A stretch of DNA of 15,427 nt from Syntrophaceae bacterium UBA4810 (GTDB lineage: Bacteria; Desulfobacterota; Syntrophia; Syntrophales; Smithellaceae): NCBI GenBank assembly GCA_002402545.1, contig DHGA01000009.1, positions 1 through 15,427 on the forward strand, read 5' to 3'. Within the stretch, counting starts at the first letter, position 1, and each line of letters starts with the position of its first letter. Made by a program: the position numbers and the translations under genes. The notes below the pieces were generated by a model. It did not search any database. It was not told the origin of the DNA and saw nothing but the letters and a program-made list of their open reading frames with translations. Positions 1-5,205 of the stretch are shown here, piece after piece.

Positions 1-113
1 GCTTCCACGCTCCAGCCCTGCTGATTTATCTCGCGCGCGATAAAAGAAGCGTTGGCATCAGCCGTGCGTCCGGAAATTAATTCATTGCCGATCGTTAAAA
101 TGCCGATTTTCAT
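1..113 (-). CDS. cinA: CinA-family protein, N-terminal fragment (cut by window edge)
   Basis: Reading leftward from an ATG at 113-111 gives MKIGILTIGNELISGR followed by TADANASFIAREINQQGW and runs off the window start. The G-N-E-L-(I/L)-x-G-R-x-x-D-x-N motif is the start of the CinA/MoaB-like molybdopterin-binding fold. In this family the domain is usually followed by a C-terminal NMN-deamidase domain, which cannot be seen here. The start codon overlaps the pgpA stop as ATGA (110-113), so translation is probably coupled. pgpA followed by cinA is a common gene order. CinA acts in pyridine-nucleotide salvage and was named for competence or damage induction. The family call is secure; whether the gene is complete is unknown. 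Confidence 0.85.
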   Translation of the reverse strand, partial: MKIGILTIGNELISGRTADANASFIAREINQQGWSVE

Positions 114-571
114 AACACACCAAAAACCACTAAAAGCAGCAGCACCGCGGCAGCGTAAATTCCCGCACCGATGTCATCGACGACCACACCCCAGCCGCCG
201 GGAAGTTCCTGAAACTTGCGCAGCGGATAAGGTTTCCAAATATCAAATATGCGGAACAAAACAAAAGCGAGAGCTAAATTTATAAAATTTATCGCCACCG
301 GCAGCATCGCCAGAAGAAATCCAGCGATTTCATCAATAACAATGCGCTGGTCATCTTTTTTGCCATAAATTTCCTCCGCGCGCTCGCTCACATAAACAGC
401 AACACCCACCAGAACCGCCACAAATATAAACCGGAAAATCCAGTGCAGGGGCAAAAATGCCAGGCAAATCAAAACGCCCACCAGCGTCCCAGCCGTCCCC
501 GGCATCACAGGCGAAAGCCCCGCGCCGAAACCGGTGGCCAAAACCTTAATAATTTTGTCTTTTGTAATCAT
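110..571 (-). CDS. pgpA: Phosphatidylglycerophosphatase A (PgpA)
   Basis: This 153-residue membrane enzyme dephosphorylates phosphatidylglycerophosphate to phosphatidylglycerol in the inner membrane. Family motifs appear in order: GLSPVMPGTAGTL (18-30), DDQRIVIDEIAG (73-84) with the acidic pair D80-E81, FRIFDIWKPYP (106-116) with R107, D110 and K113, and GGWGVVVDDIGAG (125-137) with D132-D133. Hydrophobic stretches between the motifs fit the usual four membrane segments, and the length is normal for the family. ATG at 571-569 is the only sensible start, although no strong ribosome-binding site precedes it. The stop overlaps the cinA start by four bases. The gene diverges from lexA across a 133-bp spacer (572-704). 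Confidence 0.93.
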   Translation of the reverse strand: MITKDKIIKVLATGFGAGLSPVMPGTAGTLVGVLICLAFLPLHWIFRFIFVAVLVGVAVYVSERAEEIYGKKDDQRIVIDEIAGFLLAMLPVAINFINLALAFVLFRIFDIWKPYPLRKFQELPGGWGVVVDDIGAGIYAAAVLLLLVVFGVL

Positions 572-704
572 TATAGAATGCCCGGATAAAATATTAATTG
601 TTTTCAGCTAGTTAAATTTTTGCAGGCTAGCTTTTTTCGCCTTGCGTGTCAAATATTTTTGCCCGTGCTTTCAAACCTGCCCCTATCGCCCGTAACAAAA
701 ATCC

Positions 705-733
705 TTGACAATAGAACAATCGTTCTATAGCAT
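705..733 (+). promoter_or_regulatory. lexA promoter with overlapping SOS (LexA) box
   Basis: A consensus -35 TTGACA lies at 705-710. A plausible -10 is TAGCAT at 728-733 (17-bp spacer) or TATAGC at 726-731. The spacer holds a perfect palindrome, ATAGAAC-AATC-GTTCTAT (711-728). It matches the GAAC-N4-GTTC core of the Gram-positive-type LexA box, which is also used in some Gram-negative phyla. Bound repressor would sit between the -35 and -10, so negative autoregulation is expected. The start point would fall at about 739-741, on or beside the lexA ATG, so the mRNA may be leaderless. Confidence 0.8.
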
Positions 734-740
734 AGCCACC

Positions 741-1328
741 ATGAAAGTCAAGCGAACTTTATCGGATGTGGAAAAAAAGATTTTCACCTTTTTCCGAAAA
801 AACCGGCGCATGCCGACTTATTCGGAAATGGCGGATATTATCGGCGTGCGCTCCAAAAGCGTTGTCCACTTCTGGGTGGAAAAATTAATCAGCGCGGGAG
901 TGCTGCAAAAAGACGCCAAGGGATTTCTCGCACCGGCGCGCCTGTCGCTTGCACTGCCTCTGGCCGGAGATGTCTGCGCCGGATTTCCCTCGCCCGCGGA
1001 AGAAGAACTGCGCGATGTGATTTCCTTTGACGAATATCTTGTCAATCGCCCCGAAACGTCTTTTCTACTTTCCGTCACCGGCGATTCCATGGAAGGCGCG
1101 GGCATCATGGAAAAAGATTTGGTGATTGTGGAGCGCGGCAGAGAACCGAAAAACGGCGATATCATTCTGGCGGAAGTGGACGGCAACTGGACAATGAAGT
1201 ATTTCTGCAAAAAAGGAAAAACGGTAACGCTGGAAGCGGCCAATCCCAAATATCCGACGATTATTCCCAAAGAAGAACTGCGCATCGCCGGGGTGATTAC
1301 CGCCGTGGTACGCAAATATCATAAGTAA
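741..1328 (+). CDS. lexA: LexA-family SOS repressor / S24 autoprotease
   Basis: This 195-residue protein has an N-terminal winged helix (about 5-65, with PTYSEMADIIGVRSKSVV as the helix-turn-helix) and a C-terminal S24 peptidase fold. The cleavage site is A80-G81 in DVCAGFPSP, the nucleophile S116 lies in TGDSMEGAGI, and the general base K153 lies in WTMKYF. It therefore has everything needed for RecA-stimulated self-cleavage. The LEAANPKYPTI stretch also recalls UmuD, but the DNA-binding domain makes it a repressor. An alternative TTG start at 705 is part of the -35 box, so ATG 741 was chosen. No clear Shine-Dalgarno precedes it. A LexA box in its own promoter supports autoregulation, and a small membrane-protein gene follows 29 bases after the stop. 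Confidence 0.93.
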   Translation: MKVKRTLSDVEKKIFTFFRKNRRMPTYSEMADIIGVRSKSVVHFWVEKLISAGVLQKDAKGFLAPARLSLALPLAGDVCAGFPSPAEEELRDVISFDEYLVNRPETSFLLSVTGDSMEGAGIMEKDLVIVERGREPKNGDIILAEVDGNWTMKYFCKKGKTVTLEAANPKYPTIIPKEELRIAGVITAVVRKYHK

Positions 1329-1357
1329 TTTTTTTAGGAAAACAGAGGAAATCCTAT

Positions 1358-1591
1358 ATGCAAAGCAAAATTATCTTTTTCGAAAACATTTTTAAAGTGG
1401 AAACCATAGATAAACCAAAAACATTCCATCCCGCAAAACTACTCCACAAGTTCCGCCGATTTATCGAATGCAGCGATTGGGAGGAGAACTTGCTGAAGTA
1501 CGAAAAATACATCACTTGGTTTTCCTACGGCCTTATTGCCGCATCGGCTCTCTTCTTTCTTCCTGTCTGTATATCGATTCTGGCCCGCTAA
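1358..1591 (+). CDS. Small single-pass membrane protein, unknown family, downstream of lexA
   Basis: I do not recognise this 77-residue protein. A good ribosome-binding site (AGAGGA, 1344-1349) stands eight bases before ATG 1358. Residues 1-52 are hydrophilic and rich in Lys, Arg and aromatics (KLLHKFRRF), and a membrane segment (about 54-75, FSYGLIAASALFFLPVCISIL) ends at the C-terminus. This suggests a cytoplasmic N-terminus and a C-terminal membrane anchor. Only 29 bases separate it from lexA with no terminator visible, so co-transcription under LexA control is likely. Small SOS-induced membrane proteins such as YneA of Bacillus and SidA of Caulobacter block cell division. A similar role here is speculation from position and topology only. 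It may also be a spurious reading frame. Confidence 0.55.
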   Translation: MQSKIIFFENIFKVETIDKPKTFHPAKLLHKFRRFIECSDWEENLLKYEKYITWFSYGLIAASALFFLPVCISILAR

Positions 1592-1909
1592 ACTCGCTTT
1601 ATCACATAGGGCGATTGAAAATAAAAGAGGTTGATTGTTATTTGATGTTGATCTATTAAATTCGAAATTACAGATTTTATAGAAGGGTGTTGGGCCGACA
1701 GCGTTGTCGGCGGTTGCAATATTAATGAGACCCCAAGTTTCAGAAGCAAAGTGTGCTGAAACTTACAGATCGAATTATCCCGCAAAGCGGAGGGCTGAAG
1801 GCCCGTGGGCACCGATCCATATAAACAATGTTCGTCCGACCGCATACGCAGTCGGACGAACGGAGCCGCGGCTGAGCTGCGGATATCCTAATATTTACTA
1901 GGAGAAAAT
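1592..1909. other. Intergenic stretch without a convincing gene; left part unstructured, right part hairpin-rich
   Basis: Positions 1592-1690 are AT-rich and show nothing recognisable. Positions 1694-1880 are packed with inverted repeats (described separately). No reading frame here has a ribosome-binding site or a recognisable product. The last part holds the ribosome-binding site of the ankyrin gene, AGGAG at 1900-1904. Confidence 0.7.
1694..1880 (+). other. Cluster of five to six stem-loops, candidate structured RNA or 5' leader
   Basis: Perfect or near-perfect inverted repeats follow one another. GCCGACA/TGTCGGC spans 1694-1711 with a 4-nt loop. AAGTTTCAG/CTGAAACTT spans 1735-1764 with a 12-nt loop. 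CCGC-AAA-GCGG lies at about 1780-1790, then either GGGC-TGAAG-GCCC or GCCC-GT-GGGC within 1792-1810. GTTCGTCCGAC/GTCGGACGAAC spans 1830-1861 with a 10-nt loop, and GCCGCGG/CTGCGG with one mismatch lies at about 1865-1882. No arm is followed by a T-tract, so these are not simple terminators. The strand is assumed from the downstream ankyrin gene. I could not match it to a known riboswitch, retron or intron. Confidence 0.4.
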
Positions 1910-2764
1910 ATGAAACGAACGATTCTAATAATTGTCATCTTTTTACTGATACCGGCTTTTTTTGCCCAGGCGGAGCTATCAAAAAAGGATAAATATTTAA
2001 TTCTTTCCGCAGAGCTTGGCCAGATTGATGATGTTAAAAATGCGCTAAACGAATTTCGCGCAGATATCAATGCCAGAGATACCAACGGATTGACAGCTTT
2101 GATGTGGGCATCGACAAAAGGTCGCACTGACGTCGTTAAATTCCTTCTGGAAAAAAATGCTGACGTCAATGCAAAAACGGCTCAAGGCATAACGGCGCTT
2201 ATCGGGGCATCCCAGCAAGGCCATGCAAATATTGTCAAGCTCCTTTTGGATAAGGGTGCTGATATCAACGCCGACGGGACAACAGCCATTATAGGAGCCT
2301 CAGGGACGGGTCACACAGAAGTTGTAAAACTCCTTCTGAGCAAGGGCGTCAACGTGAATGCTAAGAGTTCCCATAACGGCTCAACTGCCCTTCTGTGGGC
2401 ATCCCAAGAAGGGCACGCAAGTGTTGTGAAACTCCTTCTGGATAACGGCGCTGATGTAAACGTGAAGGAAACATCTTACGGCGCGACTGCTCTTATTATG
2501 GCATCTCAGAGAGGTTACACAGAGGTTGTTCAACTCCTTCTGAATAAAGGAGCTGATGTAAATACAAAGGACTCCACTCCGTACGGAGCAACCGCCCTGA
2601 TGATGGCATCGTCAAGAGGTTATCCAGATGTCGTTCAACTCCTTCTGAATAAGGGCGCCGATGTAAATGTAAAGAGTTCCAACGGCACAACAGCCCTTGG
2701 GTTTGCCAAAAGAAGCGGAAATAATAACATAGTACAAATGCTGGAAAAGGCAGGAGCAAAATAA
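1910..2764 (+). CDS. Secreted ankyrin-repeat protein
   Basis: This 284-residue protein begins with a signal peptide (KR followed by a hydrophobic core, ending AFFAQA, probable cleavage after A21). The rest is about eight ankyrin repeats from residue 27 to the end, typified by NGLTALMWASTKGRTDVV and LLLDKGADIN. The cell envelope or outside is the expected location. There is no catalytic domain, so a protein-binding or scaffold role is likely, with an unknown partner. ATG 1910 has AGGAG five bases upstream. The repeats are similar at DNA level: units starting near 2477 and 2582 are 105 bp apart and nearly identical around CAACTCCTTCTGAATAA, which suggests recent internal duplication. It is bordered by non-coding DNA on both sides and looks like an accessory gene. 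Confidence 0.88.
   Translation: MKRTILIIVIFLLIPAFFAQAELSKKDKYLILSAELGQIDDVKNALNEFRADINARDTNGLTALMWASTKGRTDVVKFLLEKNADVNAKTAQGITALIGASQQGHANIVKLLLDKGADINADGTTAIIGASGTGHTEVVKLLLSKGVNVNAKSSHNGSTALLWASQEGHASVVKLLLDNGADVNVKETSYGATALIMASQRGYTEVVQLLLNKGADVNTKDSTPYGATALMMASSRGYPDVVQLLLNKGADVNVKSSNGTTALGFAKRSGNNNIVQMLEKAGAK
2477..2686 (+). repeat. Two 105-bp in-frame tandem units within the ankyrin gene
   Basis: The unit beginning TACGGCGCGACTGC (2477) recurs as TACGGAGCAACCGC (2582), exactly 105 bp or 35 codons later. The segment TTCAACTCCTTCTGAATAA is identical in both, and most changes elsewhere are synonymous. Each unit encodes one ankyrin repeat plus a two-residue linker extension. Confidence 0.7.
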
Positions 2765-3258
2765 GATCTATAAATGACAACACCGTCATCTTCACACTGG
2801 AACGGGTGCAGAGATAACCGGCATTTCACCTTGATACATAAATGGGTAATCTTTACCATAACTTACTGAATATGCCCAATAGTCAATGTCAATTTTGTGC
2901 GTTACTGGACGATCTTACCATATTTCACCAGGGTGAAACGGGGTCAAAAGGGGAACCATAAATAAGTAAATAACTCACGGTAACCACGTTTACGTAAGAG
3001 GACTAGAACGCCCATCAAATTGTCAGAGTATCAATGGGAGCCGTGCAGCAGGCCCTCAGGAGATGAATCGCCCAACCAGCCGCTAGAGCCGATCGCAATA
3101 TTAATTACTATATTGCTACCGTTTATTTGGTTATTAATGCTAATTTCTCAAGATGGATCATTTGCAAATTTATTATCTTATGCAAAGTGTAGTCATTGCG
3201 GTAAAAGGTATCAAACGTCGTAGAATAAAAATTCATAACAAACCAATCCAGCCGCTCG
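2765..3258. other. Mostly non-coding stretch between ankyrin gene and insertion sequence
   Basis: There is no convincing gene from 2765 to 3019. A small perfect hairpin, TTTCACC-AG-GGTGAAA (2923-2938), and a weaker one, GGTAA/TTACC (2845-2857), are present, neither with a T-tract. A doubtful reading frame occupies 3020-3223. The right edge (about 3230-3258) is half of an imperfect palindrome interrupted by the insertion sequence. Confidence 0.6.
3020..3223 (+). CDS. Doubtful small membrane protein or fragment with CxxC tail
   Basis: An open frame of 67 codons starts at TTG 3020 with no visible ribosome-binding site. The first 25 residues look like translated spacer. After them comes a membrane-like segment (ILITILLPFIWLLMLIS) and a C-terminal CSHCGKRYQTS, which resembles half of a zinc ribbon. 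A shorter version from an internal ATG near 3137 is possible. It could be the 3' remnant of a decayed gene. I do not recognise the family and hold this weakly. Confidence 0.22.
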   Translation: MSEYQWEPCSRPSGDESPNQPLEPIAILITILLPFIWLLMLISQDGSFANLLSYAKCSHCGKRYQTS

Positions 3259-3283
3259 TGTACCTCCCCCAATAAAGTAGACA
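3259..3283 (+). repeat. Left terminal inverted repeat of the IS3-family element
   Basis: It starts with TGTACCTCCCCC and ends with AAAGTAGACA. It matches the reverse complement of the right end at 19 of 25 positions. The preceding 3 bp, TCG, form the left copy of the target duplication. Confidence 0.85.
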
Positions 3284-3314
3284 CTCTCAACTAACTAGAA
3301 GGAGGGAGTGTAAA

Positions 3315-3758
3315 ATGCCAGCCCCAGTAAAGATGAGAAAAGTTCATAAATACAGTGATGAGTTTAAGATTACCGCAGTAAAGCTGGCGGGTATGCCGGG
3401 CACGTTGATTCAGGACGTTGCCCGGATATTGGATATTCATCCTTTTATGCTTTCACGGTGGAAGAAAGAGTATCGGGAAGGGAAAATCAAAGGGTGTGGT
3501 CATCCCGATATCGGGAAGCTGGCCAAGATGGAGGAGAAAGTGTCTGAACTCAAACGTATTCGGGAACTGGAGGCAGCCTTGAAGAAGGCCCAGATCGAGA
3601 ACGACCTTTTAAAAAAAGTTACCCAGTTCAATTTGGAACAAAAACGGACATCTTCACCTTTATTGACCGGTATCATCAAGCGTACGGGCTTAAGTTCCTC
3701 TGCAGATACTATGGGGTCTCCCAAAGTGGCTACTACGCCTGGAAAGAAAGGCCGATAA
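3315..3758 (+). CDS. IS3-family transposase OrfA (helix-turn-helix subunit)
   Basis: This 147-residue product has a HTH_Tnp_1 / IS3 OrfA fold. YSDEFKITAVKLAGMPGTLI and VARILDIHPFMLSRWKKEYR (about 13-55) form the DNA-binding helices, followed by a leucine-zipper-like coiled coil (about 72-105, ELEAALKKAQIENDLLKK). The strong GGAGGGAG (3301-3308) lies just before ATG 3315. The last 45 residues (after KKVTQF) are read past the slippage point and look unlike protein, as expected for an OrfA that is mostly a prelude to the OrfAB fusion. Confidence 0.9.
   Translation: MPAPVKMRKVHKYSDEFKITAVKLAGMPGTLIQDVARILDIHPFMLSRWKKEYREGKIKGCGHPDIGKLAKMEEKVSELKRIRELEAALKKAQIENDLLKKVTQFNLEQKRTSSPLLTGIIKRTGLSSSADTMGSPKVATTPGKKGR
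3611..3618 (+). promoter_or_regulatory. Programmed -1 ribosomal frameshift site (A7G) in the IS3 element
   Basis: In the orfA frame the ribosome reads TTA AAA AAA GTT. The heptamer A_AAA_AAA lets P- and A-site tRNA-Lys slip back one base. From 3611 the -1 frame is open continuously into orfB (K-K-S-Y-P-V-Q-F...FIDRYHQAYG), which is typical OrfB sequence. This is the family's usual way to make the OrfAB transposase. Confidence 0.8.
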
Positions 3759-4504
3759 GCAACCGGATGAAGGCCAATAGAACATTGCTTAGGCAGATCG
3801 CCACCATCCACGAGACGAGCCACGAGACCTATGGCAGTCCACGGGTATTTGAAGCCTTGAAGGATCATGAGGTACCCTGCGGCAAAAACCGCGTTGCCCG
3901 GTTGATGCGTCAAGCTGGTCTGCAGGGCCGGGTTGTGAAAGTCACCCGCCGGGCGCCCGGTGTGCAGCAATTCTTTGAACGGCACGAAAACCTGCGTATC
4001 GGAAATCCTGTTCCTCCCATGATCAATCGGCAATGGGTCGGAGATATCACCTTTTTGCGCGTCCAGGGACAGCCCTGTTTTCTTTCGGTGATCATGGATG
4101 TCTGTTCCTGCAAGATCATCGGATGGGCCCTGGGCAGAAACCGTTCCACGCAGCTTACGACAAGAGCCCTGACCCGTGCACTCGAAAAGCGCAAACCGCT
4201 TCCCGGATGCATTTTTCATTCAGACCGTGGTTCCGAGTACGGGGGCTATGATTATGCCAATGTGCTGAAGCGGTATGGCTTCCGCATCAGCATGAATCGG
4301 TCCTATCATAGCCAGGATAACGCCCACATGGAATCTTTTTTTCATTCCATGAAGGCGGAATGGATACGAGGCCGGTCATTTGAGAGTTATGAGCATCTCG
4401 AATCGGCATTAAAGACATACATGCGGTTCTATAACCGTTATAGGCTGCACTCGGGTATTGACTACCATACGCCTGTAGAGTATGAGAAAAAAATAACCCA
4501 TTGA
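3611..4504 (+). CDS. IS3-family transposase OrfB (DDE integrase domain), read by -1 frameshift
   Basis: The frame is open from the slippery site. An internal ATG at 3767 also exists, but starting there would lose conserved sequence (FIDRYHQAYGLKFLCRYYGV, then SGYYAWKERP). This is the HTH_21 plus rve-type integrase part of the transposase. The first catalytic Asp lies in WVGDITFL, the second in HSDRGSEYG, and the Glu in DNAHMESFF, with exactly 35 residues between the last two. The C-terminal YNRYRLHSGIDYHTPVEYE is the normal IS3 ending. No stop or gap interrupts the frame, so the enzyme looks functional. It is made as an OrfA-OrfB fusion. The stop lies five bases before the right inverted repeat. 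Confidence 0.9.
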   Translation, partial: KKSYPVQFGTKTDIFTFIDRYHQAYGLKFLCRYYGVSQSGYYAWKERPISNRMKANRTLLRQIATIHETSHETYGSPRVFEALKDHEVPCGKNRVARLMRQAGLQGRVVKVTRRAPGVQQFFERHENLRIGNPVPPMINRQWVGDITFLRVQGQPCFLSVIMDVCSCKIIGWALGRNRSTQLTTRALTRALEKRKPLPGCIFHSDRGSEYGGYDYANVLKRYGFRISMNRSYHSQDNAHMESFFHSMKAEWIRGRSFESYEHLESALKTYMRFYNRYRLHSGIDYHTPVEYEKKITH

Positions 4505-4508
4505 GACA

Positions 4509-4533
4509 TGTCCACTTTTTCGGGGGAAGATCA
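4509..4533 (-). repeat. Right terminal inverted repeat of the IS3-family element
   Basis: Read on the minus strand it starts TGATCTTCCCCC and ends AAAAGTGGACA, pairing with the left end. TCG follows at 4534-4536. Confidence 0.85.
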
Positions 4534-4575
4534 TCGCAACGCTCCGGCTTAGCTTTTCGTTGGCATAAATAGATA

Positions 4576-4616
4576 TTGCCATTATAACGTTATAGTGCTA
4601 TGGTGTCATAACGTTA
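4576..4616 (+). promoter_or_regulatory. Toxin-antitoxin promoter with two AACGTT operators
   Basis: A -35 TTGCCA (4576-4581), 17-bp spacer and extended -10 TGC-TATGGT (4596-4604) form a good promoter. The perfect palindrome TATAACGTTATA (4583-4594) lies in the spacer. A second site, ATAACGTTA (4608-4616), lies at the expected start point, with centres 24 bp apart. Two operator half-elements around the promoter are typical of autoregulation by a ribbon-helix-helix antitoxin. Confidence 0.65.
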
Positions 4617-4627
4617 AAGGAGGTGAT
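4616..4627 (+). promoter_or_regulatory. Extended Shine-Dalgarno of the antitoxin gene
   Basis: AAAGGAGGTGATC (the core AAGGAGGTGATC is the complement of the usual 16S rRNA 3' end, GATCACCTCCTT) sits seven bases ahead of ATG 4631. The pairing is unusually complete and fixes 4631, not upstream codons, as the start. It predicts strong translation of the antitoxin relative to the toxin. Confidence 0.75.
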
Positions 4628-4630
4628 CAT

Positions 4631-4864
4631 ATGAGCACAGGAGCAATGCGGGCCACCGTATATTTAGACCCCGAATTACATAAAGCACTTAGGCTAAAAG
4701 CCCTTGAAACATCTCAGTCTTTATCAAAGCTGGTCAATGATGCCATTAAGGAATCTCTCGCGGAAGATGCTGAAGATATTGCGGCGTTTGAAGAAAGGGT
4801 AAAAGAGCCGCTCATCAGCTATGAAGCAATGGTCAAGAGACTGAAAAAAGATGGCCGAATATAA
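4631..4864 (+). CDS. Ribbon-helix-helix (CopG/RelB-like) antitoxin
   Basis: This 77-residue protein begins with a ribbon-helix-helix domain. The DNA-contacting strand is RATVYLDPEL (8-17), followed by two helices through SLSKLVNDAIKESL. The C-terminal tail EDIAAFEERVKEPLISYEAM is the segment that typically wraps the cognate RelE-type toxin. The start is set by the very strong ribosome-binding site at 4616-4627. Its 3' end overlaps the toxin start by 14 bases, so the two are translationally coupled. It should neutralise the toxin by direct binding and repress its own promoter through the AACGTT operators. The pair sits immediately right of the IS3 element in an accessory stretch. Confidence 0.88.
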   Translation: MSTGAMRATVYLDPELHKALRLKALETSQSLSKLVNDAIKESLAEDAEDIAAFEERVKEPLISYEAMVKRLKKDGRI

Positions 4865-5108
4865 AATATATTTTAAAGAATCTGTTGAAAAAGATTTTCG
4901 TAAAATACCGAAGAAGGATATTAAAAAGATTCTTTCCCGTATCAAGGCTCTTGCAGAAGACCCAAGACCGCCGGACCACGAAAAACTTTCGGGACAAGAA
5001 AAATATCGTATCCGTCAGGGGCTGTATAGAATTATCTATTCTATTCAAGACAAAGAACTTACTGTTTGGGTCGTAAAGGTCGGGCATCGAAAAGATGTTT
5101 ATCGATGA
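4851..5108 (+). CDS. RelE/ParE-superfamily toxin
   Basis: This 85-residue basic protein has the compact RelE fold. It runs YKIYFKESVEKDFRKIP, two helices, DPRPPDHEKLSGQEKYRIR, then QGLYRIIYSI and VWVVKVGHRKDVYR. The sequence L-x-G-x-x-x-Y-R-I-R-x-G-x-Y-R-I-I-Y plus the C-terminal GHRKDVY is the RelE signature. RelE members cleave mRNA in the ribosomal A site, while ParE members poison gyrase. The basic residues and C-terminal Tyr favour RelE. The frame is intact. It starts inside the antitoxin gene (ATG 4851) and lacks its own good ribosome-binding site, so it depends on antitoxin translation. Confidence 0.88.
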   Translation: MAEYKIYFKESVEKDFRKIPKKDIKKILSRIKALAEDPRPPDHEKLSGQEKYRIRQGLYRIIYSIQDKELTVWVVKVGHRKDVYR

Positions 5109-5205
5109 AGCGGATAATACGCTACAACCGATCGCTCCGCTCCGGCTGATTTTTTTGTACGCTGAGTGTTTTTCGTCCTGGATAAAGTGAAGTCGATTTT
5201 TAATT

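Larger units (their letters stand above)
3259..4533 (+). mobile_element. IS3-family insertion sequence, apparently intact (1275 bp)
   Basis: The element begins TGTACCTCCCCC and ends GGGGGAAGATCA, the TG...CA termini typical of IS3-family elements. Its 25-bp imperfect terminal inverted repeats (3259-3283 and 4509-4533) agree at 19 positions, including the shared CCCCC and AAGT-x-GACA blocks. The 3 bp on each side (3256-3258 and 4534-4536) are TCG, a direct target duplication. Inside are orfA and orfB overlapping in the -1 frame with an A7 slippery run. The D-D-35-E motif, both ends and the duplication are all present, which suggests recent, possibly active, transposition. The flanking halves can be rejoined to give the pre-insertion sequence. 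Confidence 0.9.

Noticed and set aside
608..636. AGCTAG/CTAGCT with a following T-run, resembling a terminator
   Set aside because: No plus-strand gene ends upstream of it, the stem is only 6 bp, and the loop is 15 nt.
705..740. Upstream TTG start for lexA giving twelve extra residues
   Set aside because: The TTG is the first part of the -35 TTGACA and the region is the LexA box. The extra residues do not resemble LexA N-termini.
818..1315. Minus-strand open frame across lexA
   Set aside because: It is a shadow of lexA, low-complexity Ser/Arg-rich, with no ribosome-binding site.
1588..1845. Minus-strand open frame in the hairpin-rich spacer
   Set aside because: No ribosome-binding site or recognisable family. 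It is a by-product of the inverted repeats.
1830..1861. GTTC...GAAC hairpin as a second LexA box
   Set aside because: The half-sites face the opposite way to GAAC-N4-GTTC and are 20+ bp apart.
1910..2764. Regularly spaced repeats as a CRISPR array
   Set aside because: The period is about 100 bp, in frame, and encodes ankyrin repeats.
3500..4219. Long minus-strand open frame (239 codons)
   Set aside because: It is antisense to the IS3 orfA/orfB coding sequence, which has full motif support. The translation resembles no protein.
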